A stretch of DNA of 64,000 nucleotides from Pseudomonas sp. JUb42 (GCF_024807945.1 NZ_JANUFD010000009.1:62001-126000); one strand, 5' to 3'. Positions 43,272-53,098 are shown, numbered from the stretch's first letter. Numbers and translations: made by a program. Notes: generated by a model not told the origin, from the letters alone.

Positions 43272-44213
43272 ATGCACAGCATTGCTTTGGTTGCATATCC
43301 TCAATTTCAGTCGCTGAGTCTGTCCCTCGGCTCAGTGTTTGAATGTGCCAACCTGTTGCAGGGAGAAGCGCTGTACGAGTTTCATCTCGTCTCAGAGAGC
43401 GGAGGGCCAGTGCCATCGTCTCTGGGGTTTTCAGTGCACACCACGCCCATTCGCGCAGAGGGCTACGACACACTGATCATCAGCGGCTATCTGGATTTTC
43501 GTCTGCCAGAGAGCAGCCTTCAGGATCTGGTGAAAGCAGCTTCTGCTCAGTCCAGACGTTTAGCGTCACTGTGCATGGGCATTTTTGTCCTGGCTGAAGC
43601 AGGCTTGTTGGAAAAAAGACGCGTAACGACACATTGGTTGCATGCACCCGCATTCAGAAAACGCTATCCCGATATAGCCTTGGAGGAAGACAAACTCTTC
43701 GTCGTTGACGGCCAGATCTGGACAGGCGCTGGGATGAACGCCGGTATCGATCTGGCGCTGGCAATGGTTGAGGAGGACTTTGGCAGAGACCTGGCACGCC
43801 GGGTGGCACGCAAGCTGGTGATGTCAGAGCGTCGAGGCAGTGAACATTCGCAACTGTCCGCTCTTCTGGAGCTGGATCCCAAGTCTGACCGCATTCAGCT
43901 GGCGCTTGGCTATGCCAGAGAGAATCTGCGTGAAGATTTGTCTGTGGAGGCGCTTGCTGCTGTTGCCAGGCTTAGTCCGCGCCAGTTCAGCCGAGTCTTT
44001 CGCGAGGAGACCGGTAAAACGCCTGCAAAAGCGATTGAGAGCCTGCGCCTGGAAGCGGCACGACTGATGATGGAGTCAGGCCGACATCCTGTCGAAGTTG
44101 TCGCAAAAGAAACGGGGTTCGGCGACAGAGAACGCATGCGCCAGGCGTTCTTGCGGGCATTTGGAAAGCCGCCACAAGCGATGCGAAATGAGTTCAGTCG
44201 CAACGACTCGTAG
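43272..44213 (+). CDS. GlxA-family regulator (DJ-1/PfpI domain plus AraC domain)
   Basis: A 313-residue regulator. The N-terminal DJ-1/PfpI-like domain contains SLCMGIFVLAEAGLLEKRRV and THWLHAPAFRKRYPDI, with a cysteine at the nucleophile-elbow position and TGAGMNAGIDLALAMVEE. The C-terminal AraC domain reads SVEALAAVARLSPRQFSRVF and GDRERMRQAFLRAFGKPP. Transcribed away from the NemR-like gene; a role in the same stress response is possible but not shown. Confidence 0.93.
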   Translation: MHSIALVAYPQFQSLSLSLGSVFECANLLQGEALYEFHLVSESGGPVPSSLGFSVHTTPIRAEGYDTLIISGYLDFRLPESSLQDLVKAASAQSRRLASLCMGIFVLAEAGLLEKRRVTTHWLHAPAFRKRYPDIALEEDKLFVVDGQIWTGAGMNAGIDLALAMVEEDFGRDLARRVARKLVMSERRGSEHSQLSALLELDPKSDRIQLALGYARENLREDLSVEALAAVARLSPRQFSRVFREETGKTPAKAIESLRLEAARLMMESGRHPVEVVAKETGFGDRERMRQAFLRAFGKPPQAMRNEFSRNDS

Positions 44214-44247
44214 GACGGCCCAAGCCTGAATAACGCCACTGCACGGG

Positions 44248-44676
44248 TTATTGCTTTTTATGATCCAGATATTCCTGCAGACGTCTCTGCAGGTGTCCGA
44301 TGGCATCCTTGCGGGCCAGGAACGCGGTGACAGTGGATATTTCCCAGCGTTGACCCTCATCGCCGAACACCACTTGCTCAAAGGTCCCGGCGGGCACTTC
44401 GGCGACAAAGAACCAGGTATCGAGGCCATTGCTTGCCTGCCCCGGATACACTTTTTCCCAGACGACCCAGGCGGCTTGCGGCGTTATGCCAAATTCTTCC
44501 TGGCTCTCGCGCACGGCACAGGCCAGAGGTGTTTCGTCATCCTCACGCCCTCCCCCAGGCAGATCCCACAGTCCGGGCCATGGAATACCGGGCTTGTCAT
44601 CACGCTGATAGATCAGCACATGACCGTCTTGAAGCAAGGCGATCTTGGCACCGGAAAACGGCAAGAACAGCGTCAT
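44248..44676 (-). CDS. NUDIX hydrolase
   Basis: A 142-residue NUDIX protein. The NUDIX box is GGGREDDETPLACAVRESQE followed by EFGI, with the metal-binding glutamates. It hydrolyses a nucleoside diphosphate linked to another moiety; the MutT-like layout suggests pool sanitation, but the substrate is not determined. The ATG at 44676 has GAGAGG upstream. Convergent with the GlxA-type gene. Confidence 0.9.
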   Translation of the reverse strand: MTLFLPFSGAKIALLQDGHVLIYQRDDKPGIPWPGLWDLPGGGREDDETPLACAVRESQEEFGITPQAAWVVWEKVYPGQASNGLDTWFFVAEVPAGTFEQVVFGDEGQRWEISTVTAFLARKDAIGHLQRRLQEYLDHKKQ

Positions 44677-45016
44677 GAAAGCCTCTCGGGTGTAGGAGCG
44701 CGGATATACCGATCGCTCGCAGTCATTTGGCCACAAGGGGTGACTCTGAAAAGTAACACTGCTCGCTGCTCATGGAACATGGGGCGCCTCCCGTTACAAC
44801 ACCGGAGCCTATCTGTTAATTGTCTTACTCGACGTACTTTGGAAACTCATTGTCGCCACTCAACACAAGAATACAACCAGGTCGGCGCGCACCTGACCTG
44901 TTGCGGGCCTGTTCGCGACCTGCGCCTTACAGGCTTAAGGCACACACCTTTAGCCAGCCGCTGCTGGAGATGAAGCACAGCCAGTCGACGCATCGCTGAA
45001 TCGATTCACTCAATTC
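44677..45016. other. gene-poor spacer
   Basis: About 340 bases between the divergent NUDIX and chemoreceptor genes. I see no convincing gene; the open frame across it lacks a ribosome site and has irregular composition. The chemoreceptor promoter lies at its right end. Confidence 0.6.
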
Positions 45017-45043
45017 TCAAATGAATCGGCACGCCGCCGATAG
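45017..45043 (+). promoter_or_regulatory. FliA (sigma-28) promoter for the chemoreceptor
   Basis: TCAA-N15-GCCGATAG matches the flagellar sigma factor consensus TAAA-N15-GCCGATAA with one mismatch in each element. It ends 32 bases before the ATG of the chemoreceptor, so the gene should be co-expressed with late flagellar genes. Confidence 0.7.
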
Positions 45044-45075
45044 CATTTCAATATCAATCGTCGAGATCAGCGCTG

Positions 45076-46701
45076 ATGAATTTACGTAACCTCGGTATAG
45101 CCCTCCGCGCGTCAGTCTGCTTCGGCATCATGGCGCTACTCGTACTGTTCCTGGGACTCATGAGCCTCAAGAAAATGGAGGGGCTTCATAGTGCGACCAT
45201 GAACATTGCCGAGGACAGCCTGGCATCAACGCGCATACTGGGAGAGTTAGCGGACACGACGACGCGGTTGCGTACCGTCTCGTATGTCATCACCGTGGGT
45301 CGCACGCAGGCGGATATAGAAAAGGGCGAAGCACGCCTTGAGGTACTGACCAAAAAAGTCAACGCGAGCGTAGCGGAATATGCTCCCCTCGTCGGCAGTG
45401 CGGAAGAGGCTGAAAAGTTTCGACAGTTCAAAGAAGCACTGGCTAATTACGTCGGTGCCCAGGACAAGCTGCGCCAGGCATCGCTCGCGAAACGGGATAC
45501 AGAGCTTCTTGGCCTGATCAATGGCGACCTCAAGCGTTACTCGGATCAGATGGCGCCATTGCTTCAATGGCTTCTGGACGTTAATCGCAAGGACTCCGAT
45601 ACCGCTGTTTCAGACTCCTCCAGCGAATACGTATCTGCACGCAATATCATCATCGCGGTGCTGGTGCTCACGGCGATCATAACATTCCTGCTCGCAGTGA
45701 TTCTAACGCGCAGCATTGTTCGTCCTCTGGATGAAGCAGTGCAGGCTGCGGAAACTGTGGCCAGTGGTGACCTGACCCAGACCGTTGAACCACAAGGCCG
45801 TGATGAAGTATCGCGCTTGCAAAAAGCCTTGCAGAAGATGCAAATCAATCTGCGCGATACGCTGCAGCAAATCTCAGGGTCTGCGACGCAAGTTGCTTCT
45901 GCCGCGGAAGAGCTCAACGCTGTGACCGAGGAAGGGTCACGGTCACTTCAGCAACAAAATAATGAAATCGAGCAAGCCGCCACTGCCGTTAACGAGATGA
46001 CCGCTGCAGTCGAGGAAGTGGCCAGCAATGCCGTCAGCACGTCGACCGCCTCACAACAATCCAGTACCTCAGCCATGCATGGCCGCCAGCGCGTGCAGGA
46101 AACAGTCACTGCAATTGAGCAGATGAATCAAGACGTTGGGAGCACGGCTGAGCAGATTCGTCGCCTGGCAGAACAAACCCGTGATATCGGCAAGGTGCTG
46201 GATGTGATCCGTGCGATTGCCGAGCAAACCAATCTGCTGGCCCTGAACGCAGCTATTGAGGCTGCACGAGCGGGGGAAGCCGGACGAGGCTTCGCCGTGG
46301 TTGCCGACGAAGTCCGCGCCCTCGCCCACCGCACTCAGCAATCAACCCAAGAGATTGAAGCGATGGTGACTGGCATTCAGCAAGGCAGCAGTCAGGCCGT
46401 GGCGTCCATGCAAAACAGCAGTGTCCGCGCCCAGGCCACATTGGATGCAGCCAGAAGTGCCGGTGATGCGTTGGAGGAGATCACTCAGAGCGTTAATCTG
46501 ATATCCGATCGAAACCTGGTCATCGCCAGCGCGGCTGAAGAGCAAGCGCAAGTATCACGGGAAGTTGATCGTAATCTGGTTAACATCCGGGATCTGTCGC
46601 TGCAATCTTCGCAAGGGGCTGACCAGACCAACTCTGCCAGCCATGAGCTGTCACGCCTGGCTGTCGAGCTGAATCAAATGGTCGGCCGATTCAAGCTTTG
46701 A
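45076..46701 (+). CDS. methyl-accepting chemotaxis protein with four-helix-bundle sensor
   Basis: A 541-residue transmembrane chemoreceptor. Helix 1 is about residues 10-30, a periplasmic 4-helix-bundle domain covers about 31-190, helix 2 is IIIAVLVLTAIITFLLAVIL (about 193-212), then HAMP (RSIVRPLDEAVQAAETVASG) and the signalling domain with the tip EQTNLLALNAAIEAARAGEA. No C-terminal pentapeptide. The 4HB sensor often detects organic acids or amino acids; the ligand is unknown. A FliA-type promoter precedes it. Confidence 0.95.
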   Translation: MNLRNLGIALRASVCFGIMALLVLFLGLMSLKKMEGLHSATMNIAEDSLASTRILGELADTTTRLRTVSYVITVGRTQADIEKGEARLEVLTKKVNASVAEYAPLVGSAEEAEKFRQFKEALANYVGAQDKLRQASLAKRDTELLGLINGDLKRYSDQMAPLLQWLLDVNRKDSDTAVSDSSSEYVSARNIIIAVLVLTAIITFLLAVILTRSIVRPLDEAVQAAETVASGDLTQTVEPQGRDEVSRLQKALQKMQINLRDTLQQISGSATQVASAAEELNAVTEEGSRSLQQQNNEIEQAATAVNEMTAAVEEVASNAVSTSTASQQSSTSAMHGRQRVQETVTAIEQMNQDVGSTAEQIRRLAEQTRDIGKVLDVIRAIAEQTNLLALNAAIEAARAGEAGRGFAVVADEVRALAHRTQQSTQEIEAMVTGIQQGSSQAVASMQNSSVRAQATLDAARSAGDALEEITQSVNLISDRNLVIASAAEEQAQVSREVDRNLVNIRDLSLQSSQGADQTNSASHELSRLAVELNQMVGRFKL

Positions 46702-47053
46702 AATCCGTTCAGATCAGACGTCGTCCCGAGTCATAGAGCCTGCGAGAGTCAAGGGCACCGCTGCCGCACCGCTTTCGAGCCGCAGCGGGTGCCCCTGGTA
46801 TCTATCGCACGCTATACAGCGGCTGAGGGGAGTTTATTTGGCACTCACACCTGGAAACCGATGAAACATTTCTCGTGATAGAAGAAACGCTGCGGATCGA
46901 TCTGGCCCATGGCAGCGTATACGTGGCCCCCCGCCTACATCCCGGCCTGGCGATCAAGCGATCGGCAACTTCCGGTCAGGATTGGACATTGCGGGATGGG
47001 CACTGCAATCTCTACGGGGATCTTAGAGACCCTATGTGAGAATCCATCGGCAT
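46702..47053. other. gene-poor spacer with a possible gene-end remnant
   Basis: No intact gene. On the minus strand, a stop codon near 46854 is preceded by a short coding-like stretch reading MGQIDPQRFFYHEKCFIGFQ, bounded upstream by a TAG. This may be the last piece of a decayed gene; the DPxxFF pattern vaguely recalls flavin-oxidase C-termini but I cannot identify it. Confidence 0.35.
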
Positions 47054-47788
47054 ATGCAGTCGTTCCACGAAGCCATTCGAGATTTCCTGAACAAAGGTAT
47101 TGTCGTGGGTGATCCTCTTTTGCCCACGCACTATGCCAAATTCGATCGCCTCGATGATTTTCAGGTTGGCTTCCGCACGCATGGTCACACCGGCGAAAAC
47201 CTGATTTCGGACACTGACGGCGGTTGGCATTGCGAATGGTATGTCATCGCAATGACGGGGCTGGATGACCCCATTTTTATTGCCGCAGGCGAGGCCGAAG
47301 ACGGTTATCCAGTCTATACCGCAGCCCATGGCGCCGGACGATGGGACGCGATACAGATAGCACCTGGCCTAGCGGCTTTGGGCCGCCTGTTAGAAGCATT
47401 GGCAGAGGTGAAGGAGGATATTTCCCAATTTAAATGTTTGATCATTGCCGAGACCGATCCTGAGAACGAATACTGGCGCGAGGTTCTCGACGAACGTCAG
47501 AATGCCGCAATGTCGGAGCAGCCGCCGTCTGATATCGTTGACTACGATTTGACCGACTATGAAACAGGCAGCCTGATCGTAATTGACCCAGGCCCTCATA
47601 AGCTCAAAGTTGTTCAGATCATCAGTACATGTCGCGGATTGCCGCTGAAGGAGACACTGGCGCTCGCCGCAATGCCTCAATTCGAAGCAGGAAGCGGTAT
47701 GAAACTGCAACTTCGGCCGTTGAAGGACCAACTTGAAGCTTTGGGCGCGACGGTCGAATTCCGGCTTCGGACTGAAAGCCACTTGTGA
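47054..47788 (+). CDS. SUKH-like protein fused to an L7/L12 C-terminal-like domain
   Basis: A 244-residue protein of two parts. Residues about 1-125 look like a SUKH (SMI1/KNR4) domain: GWHCEWYVIAMTGLDDPIFI, then DGYPVYTAAHGAGRWD and APGLAALGRLLEAL. The last 70 residues (GSLIVIDPGPHKLKVVQIIS, GLPLKETLALAAMP, LKDQLEALGATVEFRL) follow the fold pattern of the ribosomal L7/L12 C-terminal domain, including the GLxLKE helix. Function unknown; SUKH proteins are often toxin-immunity factors. The start could also be a GTG at 47036. Composition is less G/C-biased at third positions than in core genes, suggesting transfer. Confidence 0.7.
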   Translation: MQSFHEAIRDFLNKGIVVGDPLLPTHYAKFDRLDDFQVGFRTHGHTGENLISDTDGGWHCEWYVIAMTGLDDPIFIAAGEAEDGYPVYTAAHGAGRWDAIQIAPGLAALGRLLEALAEVKEDISQFKCLIIAETDPENEYWREVLDERQNAAMSEQPPSDIVDYDLTDYETGSLIVIDPGPHKLKVVQIISTCRGLPLKETLALAAMPQFEAGSGMKLQLRPLKDQLEALGATVEFRLRTESHL

Positions 47789-47990
47789 TGCCGGTAGCGA
47801 CAGGCAGGACTCGGCCAGTATGTACAAGGTACTTGCGCGCAGCGGCTCTTCATATCCAACATGCTGCGTTTAACCCTCGGCGGCTGGGGGCTGGAACGCC
47901 GAAAACGACTCAATGCCCGCAATGGTTAATTTGCCGCCAGTCCAAGCCCGAGCAGTCTCAGAGTGGGTTCGCGCAGAATCCGATGACACT

Positions 47991-48749
47991 TCAGATTTGC
48001 GATAAACCACCGTCGACCATCAACTCCACGCCGTTCACATACCTGGCGTCGTCGGAGGCCAAAAACAGCGCTGCACTGGCGATTTCTTCAGGTTGTGCCA
48101 TGTAGCCCAGTGGCGTGACTTGCTCGACGTATTGGCGCAGTGCGGCGATGTCGCTCTCGCTCATTTTCAGTCCGTTATCCATCAGCGGCGTGCGGGTGAA
48201 GCCAGGGCTCAAAACGTTCGCGCGAATTTTTCGGCCTTTGAGCTCATTGGCCCACGTGCGTGCGAAAGATCGCACCGCCGCCTTGGAGGCGTTGTACAGG
48301 CTCAGCCCTTCCATGCCGTTGCTGGAACAGATCGAAGCCGTCAACACGATAGACGAAGCGTCTTTCATCAAGGGCAGAAGCGTTTGAACACTGAAAAAAA
48401 CGCCTTTGACGTTCACGTCGAACATTGAGTAGTAAGCGGCCTCACTAGTCTCCCCGACTGGATTGTTCTCACAGATCCCGGCATTCGCGAACATGGCGTC
48501 CAGCCGGTCGTCCCGCATCTCGATTGTCGCCTTGAGAGCGTCCAGATCCGTCTGGCGCGAGACATCGGAAACCACCGCAACGGCCTTACCACCAAGCCGG
48601 GCAACTGCCGCCTCCAACGTGTGCGCTGAACGCCCCGTGATGTACACGCGTTGGGCGCCCTCGGCGATCAAGGCTTGCGCGATGGAAAATCCGATCCCCG
48701 TGGACCCGCCGGTCACGACGGCAACCTGATTGCTGAATTTACCTGACAT
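47991..48749 (-). CDS. short-chain dehydrogenase/reductase
   Basis: A 252-residue classical SDR. VAVVTGGSTGIGFSIAQALI binds the cofactor, NAGICEN is the second motif, and the active site is ASICSSNGMEGLSLYNASKA with Ser, Tyr and Lys. The C-terminus VNGVELMVDGGLSQI is typical of the family. The start has GAGGAG upstream. Often annotated as glucose or 3-oxoacyl dehydrogenase-like; substrate unknown. Confidence 0.93.
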   Translation of the reverse strand: MSGKFSNQVAVVTGGSTGIGFSIAQALIAEGAQRVYITGRSAHTLEAAVARLGGKAVAVVSDVSRQTDLDALKATIEMRDDRLDAMFANAGICENNPVGETSEAAYYSMFDVNVKGVFFSVQTLLPLMKDASSIVLTASICSSNGMEGLSLYNASKAAVRSFARTWANELKGRKIRANVLSPGFTRTPLMDNGLKMSESDIAALRQYVEQVTPLGYMAQPEEIASAALFLASDDARYVNGVELMVDGGLSQI

Positions 48750-49115
48750 GCATGACTCCTCAGTCGCTGATAAAGGGGTCGTCTGGAACGACTTGCCCAT
48801 GGTGAGTGTCATCGGAGCAAAGCGACACTGACATGCATGAACAATGGCCGTGCAGTTTTGTAAGGCCGACCGACTGAAGACTTTGACTGGTACCCGATAG
48901 GGAAAGGCATTGGGAATGTGCCCAACCAGGGGCGGCGCTTACCGAACCTATCGCCCTACGGTCCAATGCTGAGGACTGATCATCCTCTGAGGGGCGCCCA
49001 CGACTGCGTACAAAGCGGTGAATGCGGCAAAGGGTCGGCTAAACCGCACGCTGAAGGTGGGCGAGGCGACGCTTCAAATGCAGAGAGTGATGGGAAGATT
49101 GCGCTCAGGTCTCGT
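48750..49115. other. gene-poor spacer
   Basis: About 365 bases between an SDR gene and the histidine kinase end. The only coding-like piece is a short plus-strand stretch ending at 49119 (reading AVNAAKGRLNRTLKVGEATL and a few residues more) with no start or ribosome site; it may be a decayed gene end. Confidence 0.4.
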
Positions 49116-51185
49116 TTAAGCCTTGCCCAGCAGCGCGCTCACATTCGAAGCCAACACATCCAGTGCAAAGGGTTTAGTGATAATCGCAGTCGCAGAGTCC
49201 AGCAGTTGAGTTCCCACGATCGCCGGCTCGGCATACCCGGTCATAAACAACACGGGCAAGCGTGGCCTGCACTTACGCGCGGCATTAGCCATACGACGCC
49301 CATCTATTCCGCCAGGAAGGCCTATGTCGGTGACGAGCAGGTCAATGGGGGTATCTGATTGGAGAAGCGCAAGCCCCGCCAGCCCATCGGCGGCTTCGAT
49401 GACCCTATAGCCGAGGGCACCGAGTGTCTCACTGACAAACATCCGGACTGACGGCTCGTCATCGACAACAAGCACCGTCTCGCCCGACGGGATCAAATCT
49501 GCTTCAATTTTTACCTCAGTCTGAACGACAGCATCAATCTGATCGGTATGAAGGGGTAACTGCAGATAGACGCGAGTTCCGCTGCCCTTTTCTGAGTCAA
49601 TCTTGATCTGCCCGCCAGATTGTTTTGCAAAGCCGTAGACCATAGACAAGCCCAGTCCTGTTCCTGCACCTAGCGGCTTGGTGGTGAAAAAGGGTTCGAA
49701 TACCTTGGAGAGGATTTCTGGACTCATTCCCGCGCCGTCATCGCCAACGCAGATGGTCAGATATGCTCCGGGAGCCAGTTCCGCGTCGAGCTCAGGCCCT
49801 TGCTCAAGTATCTGGTTGTAGGTCTTGATCGAAATTTTTCCTCCCTCCACCAACGCGTCGCGGGAGTTGATGCACAGGTTGAGCAGAGAGTTTTCCACCT
49901 GCGCAGGATCGACGAGACATGTGCTTGATGCCGCTGCCAGATCGACGTTCAAATCTATAGACGGCCCCACCGTTCGACGAATGAGTTCCTCCATCTCGGC
50001 GATAAGCACATGGACATCGGTATGTTCGGGGAGGAGCGTCTGCCGACGTGAAAATGCGAGCAATCGGTGAGTCAAGGCTGCAGCCCTGAGTGCTGCACCG
50101 TAGGCCACTGCGACGTAGCGCTCTACATCTGCGATGCGGCCTTGATTGAGCCGCATTTTGATCAGATCCAGGCTGCCTGTGATACCGGCAAGCAGGTTAT
50201 TGAAATCATGAGCGATGCCTCCAGTGAGCTGCCCAATCGCATCCATCTTCTGTGATTGTCGGAGTGCTGCCTGGGCAATCTCACGTTCAGCCACTGCTTC
50301 ACTGATGCGAATTTCTAACGTGCGATTGAGCTCCAGAAGCGCCGTTTCAGCTTGCTTGCGCGCAGTAACATCTATTGAAGAACCAATCAGACCAATGACC
50401 TCGTCCACTTCGTTGAGCAATGGAGCCTTTGCCGACAGCCACATGGTTGCCGAACCATCGGGCATATCGACCTGCTCCTCGATCTGCACAGCGGTGCCGC
50501 TGCGCATGACGCTGCGATCAGTCTCCATCACTCGACGCGCTTGATCCTTGTCTTCCAGGAACTCTAAATCCGTTTTTCCTAGATAAAACTCTGGCGGCTT
50601 TCCAATCAGCTTCGTCGTGCCATGGTTGGCTACCAACATCCTGCCGTCCAAATCCTTGGCATAAACCACCCCGGGCACGGCGGCAGTAAACGTTCGTAGC
50701 AGCGCAGACATTCTGTCCCGCTCCGCTTCAGCAGCCCGGCGGGACTCGATATCCATGAGTACGCCGGGAAAGCGAATGGCCTCACCATTAGCGTCCAGCT
50801 CGGCCCGCCCGTTTGCCTCAACCCACCTGTAGGCTCCATCGTCCTGGCGAACCCGGTATTCGCACCGATAAGGCCCACCACGAGTCATCGCCTCTCTGAT
50901 GTCTTCGGCTACACGATCAACATCCTCAGGATGAATAGACGAAAACGCTTCGGCGATCGGTATCCCTGCTTTGCAACGCTCCGCCGACAGACCGAAAGAC
51001 CGTGAGAATCGCTCGTCTGCTGTGACAGAGTCAGTTGGAATATCCCACACCCAAGTGCCGATGATCGCGCCTGCATCCAATGCCAGTTGCAAGCGCTCTG
51101 ATACGTCCGCTGGGGATGCATTGGATTGAGACGGTGATAAAGACTCAACTGTTTGAGTTGAGACTTTAGGGCTGAAACGATCCAT
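49116..51185 (-). CDS. soluble PAS hybrid histidine kinase with C-terminal receiver
   Basis: A 689-residue hybrid sensor kinase with no membrane helices. Order: PAS domain (about 35-150, GTWVWDIPTDSVTADERFSR), second PAS (about 165-280, FTAAVPGVVYAKDLDGRML), a coiled linker, HisKA with phospho-acceptor His326 in GGIAHDFNNLLAGI, HATPase (NLCINSRDAL N-box; VGDDGAGMSPEI; GAGTGLGLSMVYG) and a receiver domain (VLVVDDEPSVRMF; phospho-acceptor Asp in LLVTDIGLPGG). The ATG at 51185 has GAGG upstream. A single-domain response regulator 5 kb away (55866) could be its partner. Confidence 0.94.
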   Translation of the reverse strand: MDRFSPKVSTQTVESLSPSQSNASPADVSERLQLALDAGAIIGTWVWDIPTDSVTADERFSRSFGLSAERCKAGIPIAEAFSSIHPEDVDRVAEDIREAMTRGGPYRCEYRVRQDDGAYRWVEANGRAELDANGEAIRFPGVLMDIESRRAAEAERDRMSALLRTFTAAVPGVVYAKDLDGRMLVANHGTTKLIGKPPEFYLGKTDLEFLEDKDQARRVMETDRSVMRSGTAVQIEEQVDMPDGSATMWLSAKAPLLNEVDEVIGLIGSSIDVTARKQAETALLELNRTLEIRISEAVAEREIAQAALRQSQKMDAIGQLTGGIAHDFNNLLAGITGSLDLIKMRLNQGRIADVERYVAVAYGAALRAAALTHRLLAFSRRQTLLPEHTDVHVLIAEMEELIRRTVGPSIDLNVDLAAASSTCLVDPAQVENSLLNLCINSRDALVEGGKISIKTYNQILEQGPELDAELAPGAYLTICVGDDGAGMSPEILSKVFEPFFTTKPLGAGTGLGLSMVYGFAKQSGGQIKIDSEKGSGTRVYLQLPLHTDQIDAVVQTEVKIEADLIPSGETVLVVDDEPSVRMFVSETLGALGYRVIEAADGLAGLALLQSDTPIDLLVTDIGLPGGIDGRRMANAARKCRPRLPVLFMTGYAEPAIVGTQLLDSATAIITKPFALDVLASNVSALLGKA

Positions 51186-51379
51186 GCGATACCTCAGTGA
51201 TTCCTTGTGTAAAGCCCAGACATTTTCGTGCCGAGCCAACGCATTCAGAATATGCCTTCATATGGGGGGGAATGGTAGACAGTTACAAGCGGGCAGTTCG
51301 AGGACTGTATTACGCTACGCTATCACACAGGGGGCATCGAATCCCATGAATCCAACTACTCTTGGCCGCACGTTGTTGC

Positions 51380-52054
51380 TTATGGGCGAGAGGCGATTTC
51401 ATCCAAATGAGCGAGCAAATCCAGCGGATCTTCATAGACCCGCAGAGCCCCTGCCCGCTCAAGTTCACCAATATCATAACCACCTGATAACAAACCGACG
51501 CCCGTCGCTTTACAACGTCGTGCGGCAAGCATGTCCCAAATGGCGTCGCCTATAACCAGGCATTCCTGGATATCGACATTCATTCGCTGAGCGGCAGCCA
51601 AAAACAAATCCGGGTCTGGCTTTCCGTATGTCACGTCGTCTCGCGTGACGATTTCAATGTCGTCGAAATCAAGCTCCAACGCTTTGAGATTTATCTTGGC
51701 TGTATCGACTCCCCCGCTCGTCGCTATACACCACTTGAGGTTGTCCCGGCTGAGCGCGTCGAGAAGCTGCACCGCGCCTGGCAGAGCGACTATTTGACCT
51801 TGTAGACGCTGGTACGCTCGCGCATGCTTCTCGCTGAGTCGTTGAGCTTGTTCTTCACTGATATCAAGACCGGTTTCCCGTGAGAGGGACTTCAGCATCA
51901 ATCCGCCGCTCATGCCGATTTTCCGATGAATTCTCCACATGGCCAAAGGAATGCCCTCAGCGTCGAGGGCTTCTTTCCACGCGGCTACGTTTTGATAAAC
52001 GCTATCTGTGAGAGTGCCATCAAGGTCAAATATGAAAGAGGTCTGGGGGCGCAT
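51380..52054 (-). CDS. HAD-family phosphatase
   Basis: A 224-residue haloacid dehalogenase-like hydrolase, phosphoglycolate/beta-phosphoglucomutase branch. Motif 1 is FIFDLDGTLTDS with the nucleophile Asp, motif 2 CIATSGG, motif 3 lysine in YGKPDPDLFLAAAQ and motif 4 VIGDAIWDMLAARR. Substrate unknown. It stands alone between a kinase and a gene-poor spacer. Confidence 0.92.
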   Translation of the reverse strand: MRPQTSFIFDLDGTLTDSVYQNVAAWKEALDAEGIPLAMWRIHRKIGMSGGLMLKSLSRETGLDISEEQAQRLSEKHARAYQRLQGQIVALPGAVQLLDALSRDNLKWCIATSGGVDTAKINLKALELDFDDIEIVTRDDVTYGKPDPDLFLAAAQRMNVDIQECLVIGDAIWDMLAARRCKATGVGLLSGGYDIGELERAGALRVYEDPLDLLAHLDEIASRP

Positions 52055-52657
52055 ACGAAATCTCTCCTGGACAGAAATGGCCTATCGATACCGCTTCTGA
52101 AGTGTTGCCCAAGCCCTGGTGTATCAGTATCGAGCGCCATGGGCAGTTGGGCCCATGGTAGACAAGACAGCGCCATATGCATTGGGGCATGGGTATTGGA
52201 TGGGATCGCCGACTAAGCCTCGCGATACCGATTCATAGCCGACCTTCTCAGTAGGCGTGTTGATGAGTTGCCAATCTATCCGAACGCACCGTGCCAGGCG
52301 TCACTCAGGCACCAAGGGCGCGGCGCAGTGGTTCGTATCTGATTGCTGATGATTTCTCACATCTCGCTGGAAGATCTTCTACTTCTGAAAGGCTGAGCTA
52401 CCTGGCGTTCCATTTATCCGTGGGCAATGTCGATAAGTGGATCCTGCGAATGCTGTATCCCACCATCAATACAGTGCCATGACGGAGCCCCAGGTCAGAG
52501 CAACATACGGTGGCGAACACACCTTGTGCGGATTGATATCAATCTCTGAATCCCGACGATCTTTCGCAATCAGAAAGGACTTTTCTGTCACACACGTATC
52601 CAACATCCAGAGGGCCAGCTAGCCCTCGATCCAGATCAACCAGGCTAAGGACTGCAG
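52055..52657. other. 600-bp gene-poor spacer with a hairpin and a palindrome
   Basis: No gene with a ribosome site or recognisable product. CCATGGGC (52137-52144) and GCCCATGG (52151-52158) form a perfect hairpin. ATTGATATCAAT at 52532-52543 is a perfect palindrome about 115 bp upstream of tspO and could be its operator. Short frames are irregular and look like decayed sequence. Confidence 0.5.
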
Positions 52658-53098
52658 ATGACTTTCTACATATTCCTCCTCGCTTGCTGTGCTGCGGCAA
52701 GTACCGGCATCATTTTCAAACCCGGGAGCTGGTACGAATCGCTTCGCAAGCCAGCCTTCACACCTCCGAACTGGCTGTTCCCGGTCGCCTGGACGACGAT
52801 CTATTTGCTCATCGCCTGGGCTGGCTACCGCCTGACCCTCTTGCCTGGCAACGAGACGGCGCTGGCACTATGGTCAGCTCAGATAGCGTTGAACACGCTA
52901 TGGACACCCGTGTTTTTTGGCGCAAATCGTATTGTCGCGGGGATGATTATCCTTGCCCTGCTCTGGCTGGTTGTCGCAGCCATGCTGTGGCTGGCATTGC
53001 GGCTGGACGTCATCACTGGCCTGATCCTGTTTCCGTACCTGGCCTGGTTGACCGTTGCGGCAGCGCTGAATTTCTCGATCATGCGAAAAAATCGATGA
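52658..53098 (+). CDS. tspO: TspO/MBR family tryptophan-rich sensory protein
   Basis: A 146-residue five-helix membrane protein. The family blocks are PGSWYESLRKPAFTPPNWLF, TTIYLLIAWAGYRL, WSAQIALNTLWTPVFFGANR and FPYLAWLTVAAALNFSI. TspO binds and degrades or transports porphyrins and affects stress responses. A heme oxygenase gene elsewhere in the window is the only other tetrapyrrole gene. Gene-poor sequence lies on both sides. Confidence 0.92.
   Translation: MTFYIFLLACCAAASTGIIFKPGSWYESLRKPAFTPPNWLFPVAWTTIYLLIAWAGYRLTLLPGNETALALWSAQIALNTLWTPVFFGANRIVAGMIILALLWLVVAAMLWLALRLDVITGLILFPYLAWLTVAAALNFSIMRKNR

Noticed and set aside
52532..52543. ATTGATATCAAT considered as an FNR/Anr box
   Set aside because: FNR-type sites need TTGAT-N4-ATCAA; here the arms touch without the 4-bp spacer.
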